Source of the DNA: Phycisphaerae bacterium
GTDB lineage: Bacteria > Planctomycetota > Phycisphaerae > UBA1845
Assembly: GCA_030429365.1 (NCBI GenBank)
Contig: JAUIEW010000013.1
Location: 1 to 40,207, forward strand
Length of the DNA: 40,207 bases
Direction: 5' to 3'
Below, one piece after another: positions 32,961-40,207 of this stretch (position 1 is the stretch's first letter; each line of letters begins with the position of its first letter). The notes beneath the pieces were generated by a model that was given only the letters and a program-made list of their open reading frames with translations, had not been told where the DNA came from and made no database searches. The translations under genes were made by a program, and so were the position numbers.

Positions 32961-34085
32961 CTACGACTTTTTCAACTCTTCCGGATTGAGCGGTTTCAAC
33001 TCATCCGTCACGAAAATCCCGTCCTTGCGGATCAACTCGTCGTCGAACCAGATTTCGCCGCCACCGTTGTCCTTATCCTGGCGGCAGACCATGTCCCAGT
33101 GAATCTGCGAACGGTTTCCATTGTCGGCATCGTCTTCGTAGGCAGCCCCCGGCGTGAAGTGAAATGAGCCGGCGATCTTCTCGTCGAACAGAATGTCGAG
33201 CATCGGTTTGGTGACGTACGGATTGAAGCCGATCGCAAACTCGCCGATGTAGCGGGCTCCTTCGTCGGCATCGAGCACCTTGTTGAGCGTTTCGGTGTCG
33301 CTGCCGGTGGCTTCGACGACCTTGCCATCCTTGAACGTCAGCTTGATGTTCTCGTGGCGGGTCCCCTGGTACACCGTCGGCGTGTTGAACTGCACGGTTC
33401 CGTTCACCGAATCGCGAACCGGCGCGGTGAACACTTCACCATCGGGAATATTCAGCTTCCCGTCGCAGCAGACCGCCGGAATACCCTTGATTGAAAAACG
33501 CAGGTCCGTTCCGGGCCCGACGATCTTGACCTTGTCCGTCTTTTCCATCCGCTGTTGGAGCGGTTTCATCGCTGCCGCCATTCGGCTGTAGTCCATCGTG
33601 CACACGTTGAAGTAGAAATCCTCAAACGCCTCGGTGCTCATGCCTGCCGACTGGGCCATCGAGGGCGACGGATACCTCAGCACGACCCAGCGTGTCTCGC
33701 GCACCCGAATCGCACCATGCACGGGCCGCCACCAAATCTTCTGATACGCCTTCATCCGCTCATCGGGCACGTCGGACAGCTCGGTGATATTCGCCGAGCC
33801 GCGCACCCCGATATACGCCTGCACCTGCTTCATTCGCGCCGATTCGACGTCTGCAATCGTTTGAAGCTGCGCGTCGCTGCTATGCATCAAGAGCGATCGG
33901 GTGATCTGGTTATTCTTGATCGTCACCAGCGGATCGGCGCCGGCTTCTCTGGCGAGGCGGATAAGTTCGCAAACGATGTTCTCGGGCACATCGATGGCCT
34001 CAATCAAGACCTTTTCGCCCGCTTTCATTTCGGTGGAATAGTTGATCAGTACGTCGGCGAGTTTGGTCACGCGTGGATCAATCAT
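32961..34085 (-). CDS. Aminopeptidase, M29 (AmpS/PepS) family
   Basis: 374 residues. The opening MIDPRVTKLADVLINYSTEMKAGEKVLIEA is typical of M29 aminopeptidases (AmpS, AmpII, PepS). The family's metal-binding segments follow: IPDGEVFTAPVRDSVNGTV (Glu near residue 240), ARYIGEFAIGFNP, GSFHFTPGAAYED (His) and SQIHWDMV with HxD. These enzymes bind two divalent metals and release N-terminal amino acids. AAAGGGA precedes the ATG at 34085. The protein is cytoplasmic with no signal peptide. It lies 24 bases after the PafA-like gene stop, so the two are probably co-transcribed. Confidence 0.93.
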   Translation of the reverse strand: MIDPRVTKLADVLINYSTEMKAGEKVLIEAIDVPENIVCELIRLAREAGADPLVTIKNNQITRSLLMHSSDAQLQTIADVESARMKQVQAYIGVRGSANITELSDVPDERMKAYQKIWWRPVHGAIRVRETRWVVLRYPSPSMAQSAGMSTEAFEDFYFNVCTMDYSRMAAAMKPLQQRMEKTDKVKIVGPGTDLRFSIKGIPAVCCDGKLNIPDGEVFTAPVRDSVNGTVQFNTPTVYQGTRHENIKLTFKDGKVVEATGSDTETLNKVLDADEGARYIGEFAIGFNPYVTKPMLDILFDEKIAGSFHFTPGAAYEDDADNGNRSQIHWDMVCRQDKDNGGGEIWFDDELIRKDGIFVTDELKPLNPEELKKS

Positions 34086-34109
34086 GAAATCCCTTTGCCT
34101 TTGCCGCGA

Positions 34110-35783
34110 TTACTTTTGCGACTGGTTAAGAATGAAGTTGAAAGGCCGCCCGGCAAGTTCGTTCTTGTCCGGCATGCCCAGAAGTCGGCTGATCGTTGGC
34201 ACCATGCCCGTCGGGCACACCGCGTTGTCGTATTTGCCAGGTTTGATACCGCCGGCCATGAACATCACCGGCACATGCTGGTCGTAGTCCATCGCGGCGC
34301 CATGGACCGCCACTTTGCGTCCCTTGGCCCAAAAGCGATCCCAATGCACATACACATGACCACTTCGCGGTGGATGGTAACTGTTTGCGATCTGCCGGTG
34401 CAAATCGCTTTGAGTCGCGAATCCGCCCGACGCAATCTCCGCAACGTCGAACGCCTTCTCGATCCCCTCGATCTTGACGACTTCGTCCCGGGCGAACCGC
34501 GCGGCATCGGCCAACGAAACCGACTGTGCCTTGACCGTGTCTTCGTCAAGGTAAAGCCACGGGAACATCATTTCACGAACATACTTGCGGTCGTCTGCCG
34601 GCTCGCCGAATTTCGCACAAAACGCCTTCTCAAGCTTTTTCTCCAGCTTGCCAGTGTTATGACGTCCGCCGCCATGGCCGCAATCCACGGTGAACTCAGC
34701 GACGGGACCAACACCGTGGTCCGAAGACAACGCCACGATGCAGTGCTTCAAACCGACCTCACGATCGAGCCAATCGAGAAACGCGGCGATCTGACGATCG
34801 GTCCGAATCGAACAGTCCATCACTTCATCGCTGTCGGGGCCATACTTGTGCCCGACGACGTCATTGCTCGAAAGACAGACGCTTAGAAAATCCGGAACGT
34901 CGTCGGTCCCCAGTGACTGAGCCTTGATCGCCCGCTCGGCCAACTCAAAGACCAAGTCATTGCCAAATGGCGAAGCGTAGAGCGCACCGTAGTACGCCAC
35001 ACTGGGCGTGGACTGCCCGGCCCCCAACGGCTTGGGAAATGCCATCGGATTGTGCTTGCGCCAGACGTCGTTGTCACATCCCTTCAGAAACCGGGTCGGA
35101 TATGCGCCCGCATCCAGCAGACGATCCCACTCTTTTCCAAAATAGCGATCGACGAATCGCTCGTTGTTGAATGCCTGAACCCAATTGGGCAGGCTCTCAC
35201 CGTAAAACGTACTGGAAACGAAATTCCCGCTCGCCGGGTGCCACCATATGGCACCGTCGGCTTTTTGTCCGGCAGTCAGAATAGCCGCCCGATCCTTCAG
35301 CGCCGTGCCCCAAACCTGACACTTGTCTCCAAAATGCGCTTTCATCCGATCGCCAAGCGTTGCGACTTTGAGTGTCAGTGGAGAGCGCGACGAGTCGGCC
35401 ATGTGCGGGTCCAAACCGGTCAACTTGAACTCCCCACCACCGCAGCAGTATTCAACGTGCCCGGCTTCTTTGGGGAGTATCCAATTGTTGCCAACGATCC
35501 CATGCTGCGATGGATAAGCACCGGTTCCCAAAGACGCATGCCCCGGGCCGGTCGCGGTGCAGCCGTATTGGAGTTTGGCATTGGTCAACCAAGCCCCGTC
35601 ACGCATCAAGCGATTGAATCCGCCTTCAACAAAATGCTGCTGGTAGGCTTCAGGATAGTCCCCGCGAAACTGGTCGATGACGATCATCACCACCAGGCGG
35701 GTGTCAGAAGGAGGTTTAGCCGTTTCGGCCCAGACGGCGGACTGTGCGACGAACAAGACGACTGCGGCGATCTTCCCCACCAT
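34110..35783 (-). CDS. PafA-like alkaline phosphatase superfamily protein, exported
   Basis: 557 residues with GAGGGAAA upstream of the ATG. The signal peptide is MVGKIAAVVLFVAQSAVWAET. VVMIVIDQFRGDYPEAY gives the first metal Asp37, and CTATGPGHASL gives the Thr78 nucleophile of the phosphodiesterase/PafA type. SSDHGVGP and CGHGGGRHNTGKLE are further active-site segments. PafA in Flavobacteriia is a calcium-activated phosphate monoesterase that releases phosphate from organic phosphate in the periplasm. The match is by eye, and phosphodiesterase activity is an alternative. The following M29 gene may be in the same operon. The upstream divergent region leads to the sigma-54 activator. Confidence 0.9.
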   Translation of the reverse strand: MVGKIAAVVLFVAQSAVWAETAKPPSDTRLVVMIVIDQFRGDYPEAYQQHFVEGGFNRLMRDGAWLTNAKLQYGCTATGPGHASLGTGAYPSQHGIVGNNWILPKEAGHVEYCCGGGEFKLTGLDPHMADSSRSPLTLKVATLGDRMKAHFGDKCQVWGTALKDRAAILTAGQKADGAIWWHPASGNFVSSTFYGESLPNWVQAFNNERFVDRYFGKEWDRLLDAGAYPTRFLKGCDNDVWRKHNPMAFPKPLGAGQSTPSVAYYGALYASPFGNDLVFELAERAIKAQSLGTDDVPDFLSVCLSSNDVVGHKYGPDSDEVMDCSIRTDRQIAAFLDWLDREVGLKHCIVALSSDHGVGPVAEFTVDCGHGGGRHNTGKLEKKLEKAFCAKFGEPADDRKYVREMMFPWLYLDEDTVKAQSVSLADAARFARDEVVKIEGIEKAFDVAEIASGGFATQSDLHRQIANSYHPPRSGHVYVHWDRFWAKGRKVAVHGAAMDYDQHVPVMFMAGGIKPGKYDNAVCPTGMVPTISRLLGMPDKNELAGRPFNFILNQSQK

Positions 35784-36372
35784 CGGTTTCCCTCATTTTC
35801 GACAGGCTGGCCTCGCGGATTTGGAAGCCCCCGCGCGGGACATCCAATCGAGCACCAGCCGCACTTATAGATTTGCATGGGGCAAAATCAAGGGGACGAA
35901 AATGGTGCCCGCAAAGGAAGTTAGAGCAATATGTAGTGGCTTTATCGAATCTTAACCAAACGACTGCCGGAACCCATTCCACGCCTATGTTACTGTACTT
36001 TCCAAAGTTACCATTGACTTTGATGGCTGGTTTCAGTAACGTGGCAACTTAGGGCGTAGAAGGATGTTTGGGAGACATCCAACTCGTCCGATGGGCTTTG
36101 ACACCATCGCGATCCGTCAGAACAAGCCATGTTTTGAGGGGTTTTGGGTTGATAAGCCAGAGCTGTCAGGACGTACGGGGAGAGAGACGAGTCATACCAG
36201 GACGGACCCCGTCTACTTTTAGACAGCAATCAAAACATCACTGAGCCCGCTGTCTGTGCGCAGAGGATCCTGCCATCGGCGGTCGCACCGGTTGTGCATG
36301 AGTTTTGTTGGCACGCTGGGAAGGAATACGCTCGTCGATCAGTCGGGCTGCCGCCAAATTGGTGGGCAGGCG
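35784..36372. other. Divergent intergenic region, possibly structured leader of the sigma-54 activator
   Basis: About 590 bases. Several inverted repeats are visible: GTTACTG...CAGTAAC (about 35990-36040), GGATGT...ACATCC (36062-36080), CGATGG...CCATCG (about 36098-36118) and ACGGGG...CCCCGT (about 36174-36213). They may form a structured transcript upstream of the activator. None matches a riboswitch class that I know. No clear gene lies here. Confidence 0.45.
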
Positions 36373-37926
36373 ATGGGCGAAGGAGAGAGAAGAGTTTTGA
36401 ATTTGTCGCAGGCGGCAACCGGTCGGGTGCTGCTGGTCCATTCTGATCCCATTGCGCGCGGAGTGCTGCGCTCGAAGATTGAGCGCGCCGTCCCCCCACT
36501 GTCGCGCAATCTCTATGCAGACGCCCACCCTCCGATTATCGAGGCTTCATGTTTAAAGGAAGCTTCCCGGTTGGTGAACACAGGCGCCGACATCTGCATT
36601 CTGGTCGTTTCGATTGATCCAACCGTTGAATTTGAATCCATCGCAAGTGGCATTGGCAATCTCTGTGCGGCTCCGGGATCGCCCGACATTGTCGTGCTTT
36701 CCGATCATGGATTGTCCGTCGACCGATGCCAGGCATTGATTGCCTCCGGTGCGACAGCCCTCATCGAAGTTCAGGACAGGAATCCGGAAACGTCAGACGC
36801 ACTTCTTGTCAATCACCTGAAAGCATCGCTTACACGATTCCGCACGCAAGGCCCAGCCCCGCAAGGATCGCGGGCGCGGAACACCGAATTCAATCCCGGG
36901 GGCATGGTCTGGCAAAGCCCGACAATGCACCGCCTGATCGAACAAGCCACGCGAGCTGCACAGATTTCTGATATTCCCGTGTTGATCCTTGGCGAATCGG
37001 GCACGGGCAAACAATTGCTCGCCCAGTACATCCATAGCCTCGATCCCAAACGCGGCCACAAGAAACTGCAGTCGGTCAATTGTTCGACCATTTCAGGAAC
37101 GATGGCCGAAAGCATGCTCTTCGGGCACAAGCGCGGCGCGTTTACCGGTGCGACCGAAGCCCGCAAAGGAATTTTCCGTTCAGCGGAAGGCGGCACCGTT
37201 TTGCTCGACGAGATTGGCGAGCTCGATCTGATGCTTCAGCCGAAACTGCTGCACGTTTTGCAGGAAAAAATCCTGACCCCGCTTGGAAGCGATCAGCACA
37301 TCGAGTGCGACGTGCGCGTGATCGCAGCCACCAACCGTCAGCTTCCGGCACTAATTCAGGAAGGCCGATTCCGCCTGGACCTCTATCAGCGTCTCAATGT
37401 CATCGCGCTGGAGATTCCGCCGCTGCGTCAGCGCCGCGAGGACATCCCGCTGCTGATCGACTTTTTCCTCGAGAAGTACGCCGACTATTACCAGTACCCG
37501 ATCGAAGGCGTCGAACCTGCGGTCTACGCCTATTTCGAAAACTGCACGCTCGAAGGCAACATCCGCCAGCTGGAAAACGCCATCCGCCAGACGCTCGCCC
37601 TGAAAGGCAAAGGCCGCATCCTCTGTATGGAAGATATTCCTCCGCGGCTTCGGGCTGGCCTTGGTTCAAACGGTTCGGTGCATGCCAACGATCGTCCGAA
37701 AGACATTCCGATCCTGACTGAGTTGGTCGATGCGGCGTGCAAAATGGTCGATGCCGGTTCACTGACACTTCCGGAATTCGTTAGTGCGTGCGAAGAGACC
37801 GCCCTTCGCAAATCATTGGCCAACGCAACCGAAAGCAGCAGCGAGTTGGCCGACAAACTCGGGGTCAGTCGCCGCACGCTATACAACAAAATCCGCAAGT
37901 ACGGATTGAAGCAACCGCCGGCATGA
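36373..37926 (+). CDS. Sigma-54-dependent transcriptional activator (AAA+, Fis-type HTH)
   Basis: 517 residues from the ATG at 36373; a TTG at 36397 behind GGAGAGAGAAGAG is an alternative. Residues about 10-140 resemble a receiver domain (RVLLVHSDPIARGVL) but the expected phosphoryl Asp is replaced in ILVVSIDP, so it is probably degenerate or differently used. The AAA+ core has Walker A GESGTGKQ (207-214), the GAFTGA loop (255-260) that contacts sigma-54, Walker B GGTVLLDEIGEL and the R-finger region. The C-terminus (ELADKLGVSRRTLYNKIRKYGL) is a Fis-type helix-turn-helix. The intact GAFTGA means it should act with sigma-54. About 430 bases downstream lies a candidate sigma-54 promoter before a small gene. 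Confidence 0.93.
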   Translation: MGEGERRVLNLSQAATGRVLLVHSDPIARGVLRSKIERAVPPLSRNLYADAHPPIIEASCLKEASRLVNTGADICILVVSIDPTVEFESIASGIGNLCAAPGSPDIVVLSDHGLSVDRCQALIASGATALIEVQDRNPETSDALLVNHLKASLTRFRTQGPAPQGSRARNTEFNPGGMVWQSPTMHRLIEQATRAAQISDIPVLILGESGTGKQLLAQYIHSLDPKRGHKKLQSVNCSTISGTMAESMLFGHKRGAFTGATEARKGIFRSAEGGTVLLDEIGELDLMLQPKLLHVLQEKILTPLGSDQHIECDVRVIAATNRQLPALIQEGRFRLDLYQRLNVIALEIPPLRQRREDIPLLIDFFLEKYADYYQYPIEGVEPAVYAYFENCTLEGNIRQLENAIRQTLALKGKGRILCMEDIPPRLRAGLGSNGSVHANDRPKDIPILTELVDAACKMVDAGSLTLPEFVSACEETALRKSLANATESSSELADKLGVSRRTLYNKIRKYGLKQPPA

Positions 37927-37996
37927 CGCTGGTATCGGCATGACGCTGGTTCCTCAATCGTTAACCACTCCGCAAGAAATTCAGCATCAGTCCTGG

Positions 37997-38016
37997 ACTC
38001 CCGCTTTCGCGGGAGT
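37997..38016. repeat. ATTCCCG-family extragenic palindrome, copy 3
   Basis: ACTCCCGC-TTTC-GCGGGAGT, perfect arms, with CTGG left and GACG right. It pairs with the inverted copy at 38052. Confidence 0.75.
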
Positions 38017-38051
38017 GACGCACTTCTGCGCATTCATTCCACACTGCCGTC

Positions 38052-38071
38052 ATTCCCGCGCAGGCGGGAAT
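38052..38071. repeat. ATTCCCG-family extragenic palindrome, copy 4 (inverted)
   Basis: ATTCCCGC-GCAG-GCGGGAAT, perfect arms, with GTC left and CCAG right. The best-preserved member of the family in the window. Confidence 0.75.
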
Positions 38072-38210
38072 CCAGAAGAATGCAGCAACGCACAACCCCA
38101 GTGCAGATTCATGCACACCAAGAGCGCTCCACCAACAAACCGCGCAGAAAACACTGCAATCAACGATTAAGCGAACAATTATCGGCGATCACCTAACGAA
38201 CGCAGCGCAA

Positions 38211-38221
38211 CACACAATGTG
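38211..38221. promoter_or_regulatory. Weak inverted repeat CACA-N3-TGTG
   Basis: CACA (38211-38214) and TGTG (38218-38221) with a 3-base spacer, about 20 bases before the stronger TTGCACA palindrome. Its short arms make it marginal; it is listed because the same half-site pattern recurs nearby. Confidence 0.3.
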
Positions 38222-38231
38222 AGTTCCAACC

Positions 38232-38250
38232 TTGCACAGCACGTGTGCAA
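38232..38250. promoter_or_regulatory. Perfect inverted repeat TTGCACA-N5-TGTGCAA, candidate activator binding site
   Basis: TTGCACA (38232-38238) and TGTGCAA (38244-38250) are perfect 7-base arms. The centre is about 120 bases upstream of the GG/GC element, a usual distance for enhancer-like sites of sigma-54 activators. The Fis-type HTH activator is encoded just upstream. That it binds here is inference. Confidence 0.5.
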
Positions 38251-38354
38251 TTCGTTTCCCAACCATCGCCGTCGCGCAACGCCGTCCAGCCGCCGCCCCC
38301 GCAATTTCGCCTTGAAAACAGCCATTTTTGAAATTTGCCATCCGCCCGAAGTTT

Positions 38355-38370
38355 TGGCACACCGTGTGCA
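38355..38370 (+). promoter_or_regulatory. Candidate sigma-54 promoter (TGG-N10-GCA)
   Basis: TTGGCACACCGTGTGCA: GG (38356-38357) and GC (38368-38369) are ten bases apart, as at -24/-12 promoters. TTGGCAC matches the -24 element well; the -12 part GTGCA is one base off TTGCA. Transcription would start near 38381, and the small gene starts at 38420. The element is also palindromic (GCACA-CCG-TGTGC), so an operator is the alternative. Confidence 0.5.
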
Positions 38371-38419
38371 TAGTCACCATGCGTAGAGGTTTCGATGGAT
38401 ACGATTTCGGAGACGACCG

Positions 38420-38725
38420 GTGACTCAAGACATTCGACAAGGCGCGACTGCATCCTTTGCAATCGGCGACGTCGTGTGCCCTGATGCCACCAGGACGCTC
38501 GAACAAGTCGGCCCGGAACTGACGATTCGCGGTGAGATCACGATGCTCAGTGATCATGGCGCGGAGAAAAGCGCGTTCGCGGTCGTGCAGGTGGAAGGCA
38601 TTCATTCGCCGCTGATTGTTCCGGTGAATCGCCTGCGCTTGGAACCGCAAGCAACGCAATCGACAGCGATTGCAGAAAATGAAGTAACTGGATCGAACGA
38701 GGTCAGAAGTAAGCAATCGGCGTAA
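38420..38725 (+). CDS. Small protein of unknown function, candidate target of the sigma-54 activator
   Basis: 101 residues from the GTG at 38420, with GGAG (38409-38412) seven bases upstream. An ATG at 38395 is out of frame. The product is acidic and soluble, with no signal peptide or membrane segment. It begins MTQDIRQGATASFAIGDVVCPDATRTLE, continues with beta-like ELTIRGEITMLSDHGAEKSAFAVVQVEG and IHSPLIVPVNRLRLEP, and ends in a polar tail. The middle suggests a small beta-barrel or SH3-like/KOW-like domain. I do not recognise a family. It lies between a candidate sigma-54 promoter and a strong terminator, and may be a single-gene transcript. Confidence 0.65.
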   Translation: MTQDIRQGATASFAIGDVVCPDATRTLEQVGPELTIRGEITMLSDHGAEKSAFAVVQVEGIHSPLIVPVNRLRLEPQATQSTAIAENEVTGSNEVRSKQSA

Positions 38726-39089
38726 CGAGAAATTAAGCGAACCTTGTCGAAAGCAAGACAAACGCGCCTCGCTGACCGGTTGAAAGCAAGTAGCATTCAA
38801 GGAAACCAGTAGCTGGCTCGCCATCTCAAAAGCAGACCGGCAAGTCAGAGACTAATAGCGCTCTCTCTCTCCCTCCCAGGCGTGGGGTGCTCACACGAGC
38901 ATTCCCTGCCTGGGAACTTTTTTGCGCATGGGTCGCACTCGCGAACTTGCAAGTGCCAGTCGCTGTAGCCCAAACGATCGGACACCCCGATTCATACTTG
39001 CACGTGCTTGTTGCCATGTGCTATACCCACCGCAAAGGAACATTCAGGTTGCAGTGACGCTTGGACTACCAAGGAATTTGGAAATCACA
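38726..39089. other. Intergenic region with strong terminator
   Basis: About 360 bases. The first 150 follow the small gene and contain a TTGTC...GACAA hairpin and a CT-rich run (CTCTCTCTCTCC). Next is the 18-base-stem terminator. The rest leads to the membrane protein gene and shows no gene I can support. Confidence 0.55.
38875..38923 (+). terminator. Very strong rho-independent terminator
   Basis: CCCAGGCGTGGGGTGCTC and GAGCATTCCCTGCCTGGG form an 18-base-pair stem with a single mismatch and a few G-T pairs, around an ACAC loop (38875-38914). It is followed by AACTTTTTTG. It is oriented to the plus strand and lies about 150 bases after the small gene. Confidence 0.88.
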
Positions 39090-39869
39090 ATGCCATTTCT
39101 AGTGGGCGCAGAACAAGGGAATGCATTTCGTCGACCGATGCCGCAGTCGACAGACATGGTCGCCTACTGCAAGTTTCTCTTGGTGGATGAAAAGGGTCGG
39201 TACACACAGCGAAACTCTTCAATCCAAATGGTGCTCTGTAAGGAGTATCTTTGGGTCAGCGAGGCGCTGAGCATTCCACTTGCCGCAATCAGGAATCTGG
39301 GGGTAGCCGATCGGATTGGCGTGATCACCTACTTCGACGAAATCGCAAATGAATCTCGGAATTTGCGTTTCACGAATCTCGGATTCGTGGGATTGAAAGA
39401 TGAGAAAGTCGTCGCTTTTCTCGAAGTTATTGAAGAGAATCTCCCAATCGCTTCCTCAGAATCATCGGTCAATCATCCGAACGCCGATGATCGTAAGGGT
39501 GTCATTGCATGCGAGTACTGTGGATCACGGGAAGCGAGTGTGTATGTCTTTGAAGTTTTTCAATTCTTCGGACTGATCCTGCTGTACTATTCGTATCGGC
39601 TGACGCCTCTCAGGTACGTCTTGTGCGATCAGCATGCCGGCAAGCAAGTCGTGACTTGCTCCCTGCGCACAGGTCTTTTGGGCTACTTGGGTTTTCCCGG
39701 TTGCTTCGCTGCCCCTTGGTACGTGTGCAAAAACTTGTGGAAGCTCCATCGAGATGGCGTCGCTACGTTCAAAGACACTGTCTTGAGCGTCGTTATGGGA
39801 ATTGGCGTGCCGGTGAGCCTGATCGCTGGAGTGATCTATCTTCTAGAAACCTCGATTGGAGAGCCTTAA
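39090..39869 (+). CDS. Membrane protein of unknown function
   Basis: 259 residues from the ATG at 39090, chosen because the preceding open frame is Arg/Cys-rich and improbable; GGAAA lies about ten bases upstream. The N-terminal about 130 residues are soluble (CKFLLVDEKGRYTQRNSS, SEALSIPLAAIRNLGVADRIGVITYF), resembling a PH-like or bPH-like beta domain. A CxxC (CEYCGS) sits at about residue 143 and other cysteines (YVLCDQH, VVTCS) could complete a metal site. Hydrophobic segments lie at about 155-170 (FFGLILLYYSY), 195-212 and 233-252 (VLSVVMGIGVPVSLIAGVIYLL). Function is unknown. Confidence 0.7.
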   Translation: MPFLVGAEQGNAFRRPMPQSTDMVAYCKFLLVDEKGRYTQRNSSIQMVLCKEYLWVSEALSIPLAAIRNLGVADRIGVITYFDEIANESRNLRFTNLGFVGLKDEKVVAFLEVIEENLPIASSESSVNHPNADDRKGVIACEYCGSREASVYVFEVFQFFGLILLYYSYRLTPLRYVLCDQHAGKQVVTCSLRTGLLGYLGFPGCFAAPWYVCKNLWKLHRDGVATFKDTVLSVVMGIGVPVSLIAGVIYLLETSIGEP

Positions 39870-39933
39870 GCCCCCTTGCCTTCAACCCATCGCCGAACTA
39901 TAGTTTTTTCAGTTATTTTTGAAAGGAATGGTT

Positions 39934-40207
39934 ATGGGTGCCGACGCGCTGGATCGGGCTCAGCAGACTTTTGTTCGACGCTGGGGCGAGATGGGAGCCA
40001 CCTGGGGCATCAGTCGCACGATGGCTGAGGTCCACGCCCTCCTCTTTATCACCGGTGATCCCCTTTGCACCGACGACATCATGCACATGCTGCAAATCTC
40101 GCGCGGCAATGCCAGCATGAACCTGCGACAACTCGTCAACTGGGGGCTCATCCGCCGCACGCACCTGCGCGGCGACCGCAAGGAATACTTCATCAGCGAC
40201 CTCGACA
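39934..40207 (+). CDS. GbsR/MarR-type transcriptional regulator (3' partial)
   Basis: Only the first 91 codons are visible. The ATG at 39934 has AAAGGA seven bases upstream; an in-frame ATG two codons earlier is too close to that ribosome site. The protein begins MGADALDRAQQTFVRRWGEMGATWGISRTMAEVHALLFI and continues with a winged helix: DPLCTDDIMHMLQISRGNASMNLRQLVNWGLIRRTHLRGDRKEYF. SRGNASMNLRxLVxWGLI and GDRKEYF are signatures of the GbsR branch of MarR-like repressors. GbsR controls choline and glycine betaine genes in Bacillus; relatives elsewhere control other targets. The target here lies outside the window. Confidence 0.9.
   Translation, partial: MGADALDRAQQTFVRRWGEMGATWGISRTMAEVHALLFITGDPLCTDDIMHMLQISRGNASMNLRQLVNWGLIRRTHLRGDRKEYFISDLD

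Larger units (their letters stand above)
37927..38419. other. Intergenic region with repeats, palindromes and candidate sigma-54 promoter
   Basis: About 490 bases with no gene on either strand that I can support. It holds an inverted pair of the ATTCCCGC repeats, two inverted repeats of the TGTG type and a GG-N10-GC element, listed separately. Confidence 0.6.

Noticed and set aside
33555-34886. A 443-codon plus-strand open frame opposite the M29 and PafA-like genes
   Set aside because: Spans two well-supported genes on the other strand; His/Arg-rich and without a recognisable domain.
36256-36372. N-terminal extension of the sigma-54 activator
   Set aside because: The extra 39 residues are Arg/Cys/His-rich and unlike a receiver domain, and there is no ribosome site at 36256; the start at 36373 (or 36397) is more plausible.

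Overview
The window looks like part of a Planctomycetota chromosome, probably from or near the class Phycisphaerae. The evidence is the style of the proteins. There are large secreted proteins ending in dockerin-like 'DxDxDGDVDLxDF' modules, FG-GAP/VCBS repeats alternating with thrombospondin-3-like Cys/Asp repeats, 'GACCxxDGTC' cysteine modules and a PEP-CTERM protein. A membrane protein also carries the 'CxxCGYDLTG...CPECG' zinc ribbon that is frequent in this phylum. Taxonomy is inferred; no rRNA or other marker gene is present. Genes are moderately GC-rich, often monocistronic, and several appear to start at TTG or GTG behind good Shine-Dalgarno (SD) sequences. No integrase, transposase, CRISPR array or prophage gene was seen.

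Layout. 1-2075: the end of a giant FG-GAP repeat protein cut by the window edge. 2076-4178: a repeat-bearing spacer, a UspA-type stress protein and a probable lipoprotein. 4179-12263: secreted enzymes and surface proteins (a formylglycine-generating-enzyme-like protein with both active-site cysteines, a PEP-CTERM protein, a multidomain multicopper oxidase, a reprolysin-like metalloprotease). 12557-15471: a two-gene minus-strand operon encoding a small beta-grasp protein ending in Gly-Gly and a large DUF4132-type protein. 15745-19122: a secreted GH31 glycosidase, divergent from that operon. 19193-23252: a secreted unknown, a VOC protein, a HAD-like lipoprotein and a PKD/beta-propeller lipoprotein. 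23561-25964: three minus-strand genes (membrane zinc-ribbon protein, DUF1963, DUF4272) bracketed by copies of one palindromic repeat. 26102-28568: an MBOAT acyltransferase with its SGNH/AlgX-like partner. 28762-28834: tRNA-Phe(GAA). 29403-32406: a DUF3465 protein and a HerA/DUF853-like ATPase. 32449-35783: DUF4259, an M29 aminopeptidase and a PafA-like phosphatase. 36373-38914: a sigma-54 activator followed by a possible sigma-54 promoter, an upstream palindrome, a 101-codon gene and a very strong hairpin terminator. 39090-40207: a membrane protein and the start of a GbsR/MarR-type regulator.

The two most promising under-described arrangements are (i) the GG-ended ubiquitin-like protein paired with the DUF4132 protein, and (ii) the self-contained sigma-54 module at 36373-38914. 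The first recalls a sulfur-carrier or protein-conjugation system, but no E1-like activating enzyme is in the window. In the second, an activator, a candidate binding palindrome, a GG-N10-GC promoter, a small target gene and a terminator lie in order. The spacers also carry several families of short palindromic repeats, often in inverted pairs, that resemble bacterial REP/BIME elements. All functional statements rest on reading motifs by eye; no database search was run.
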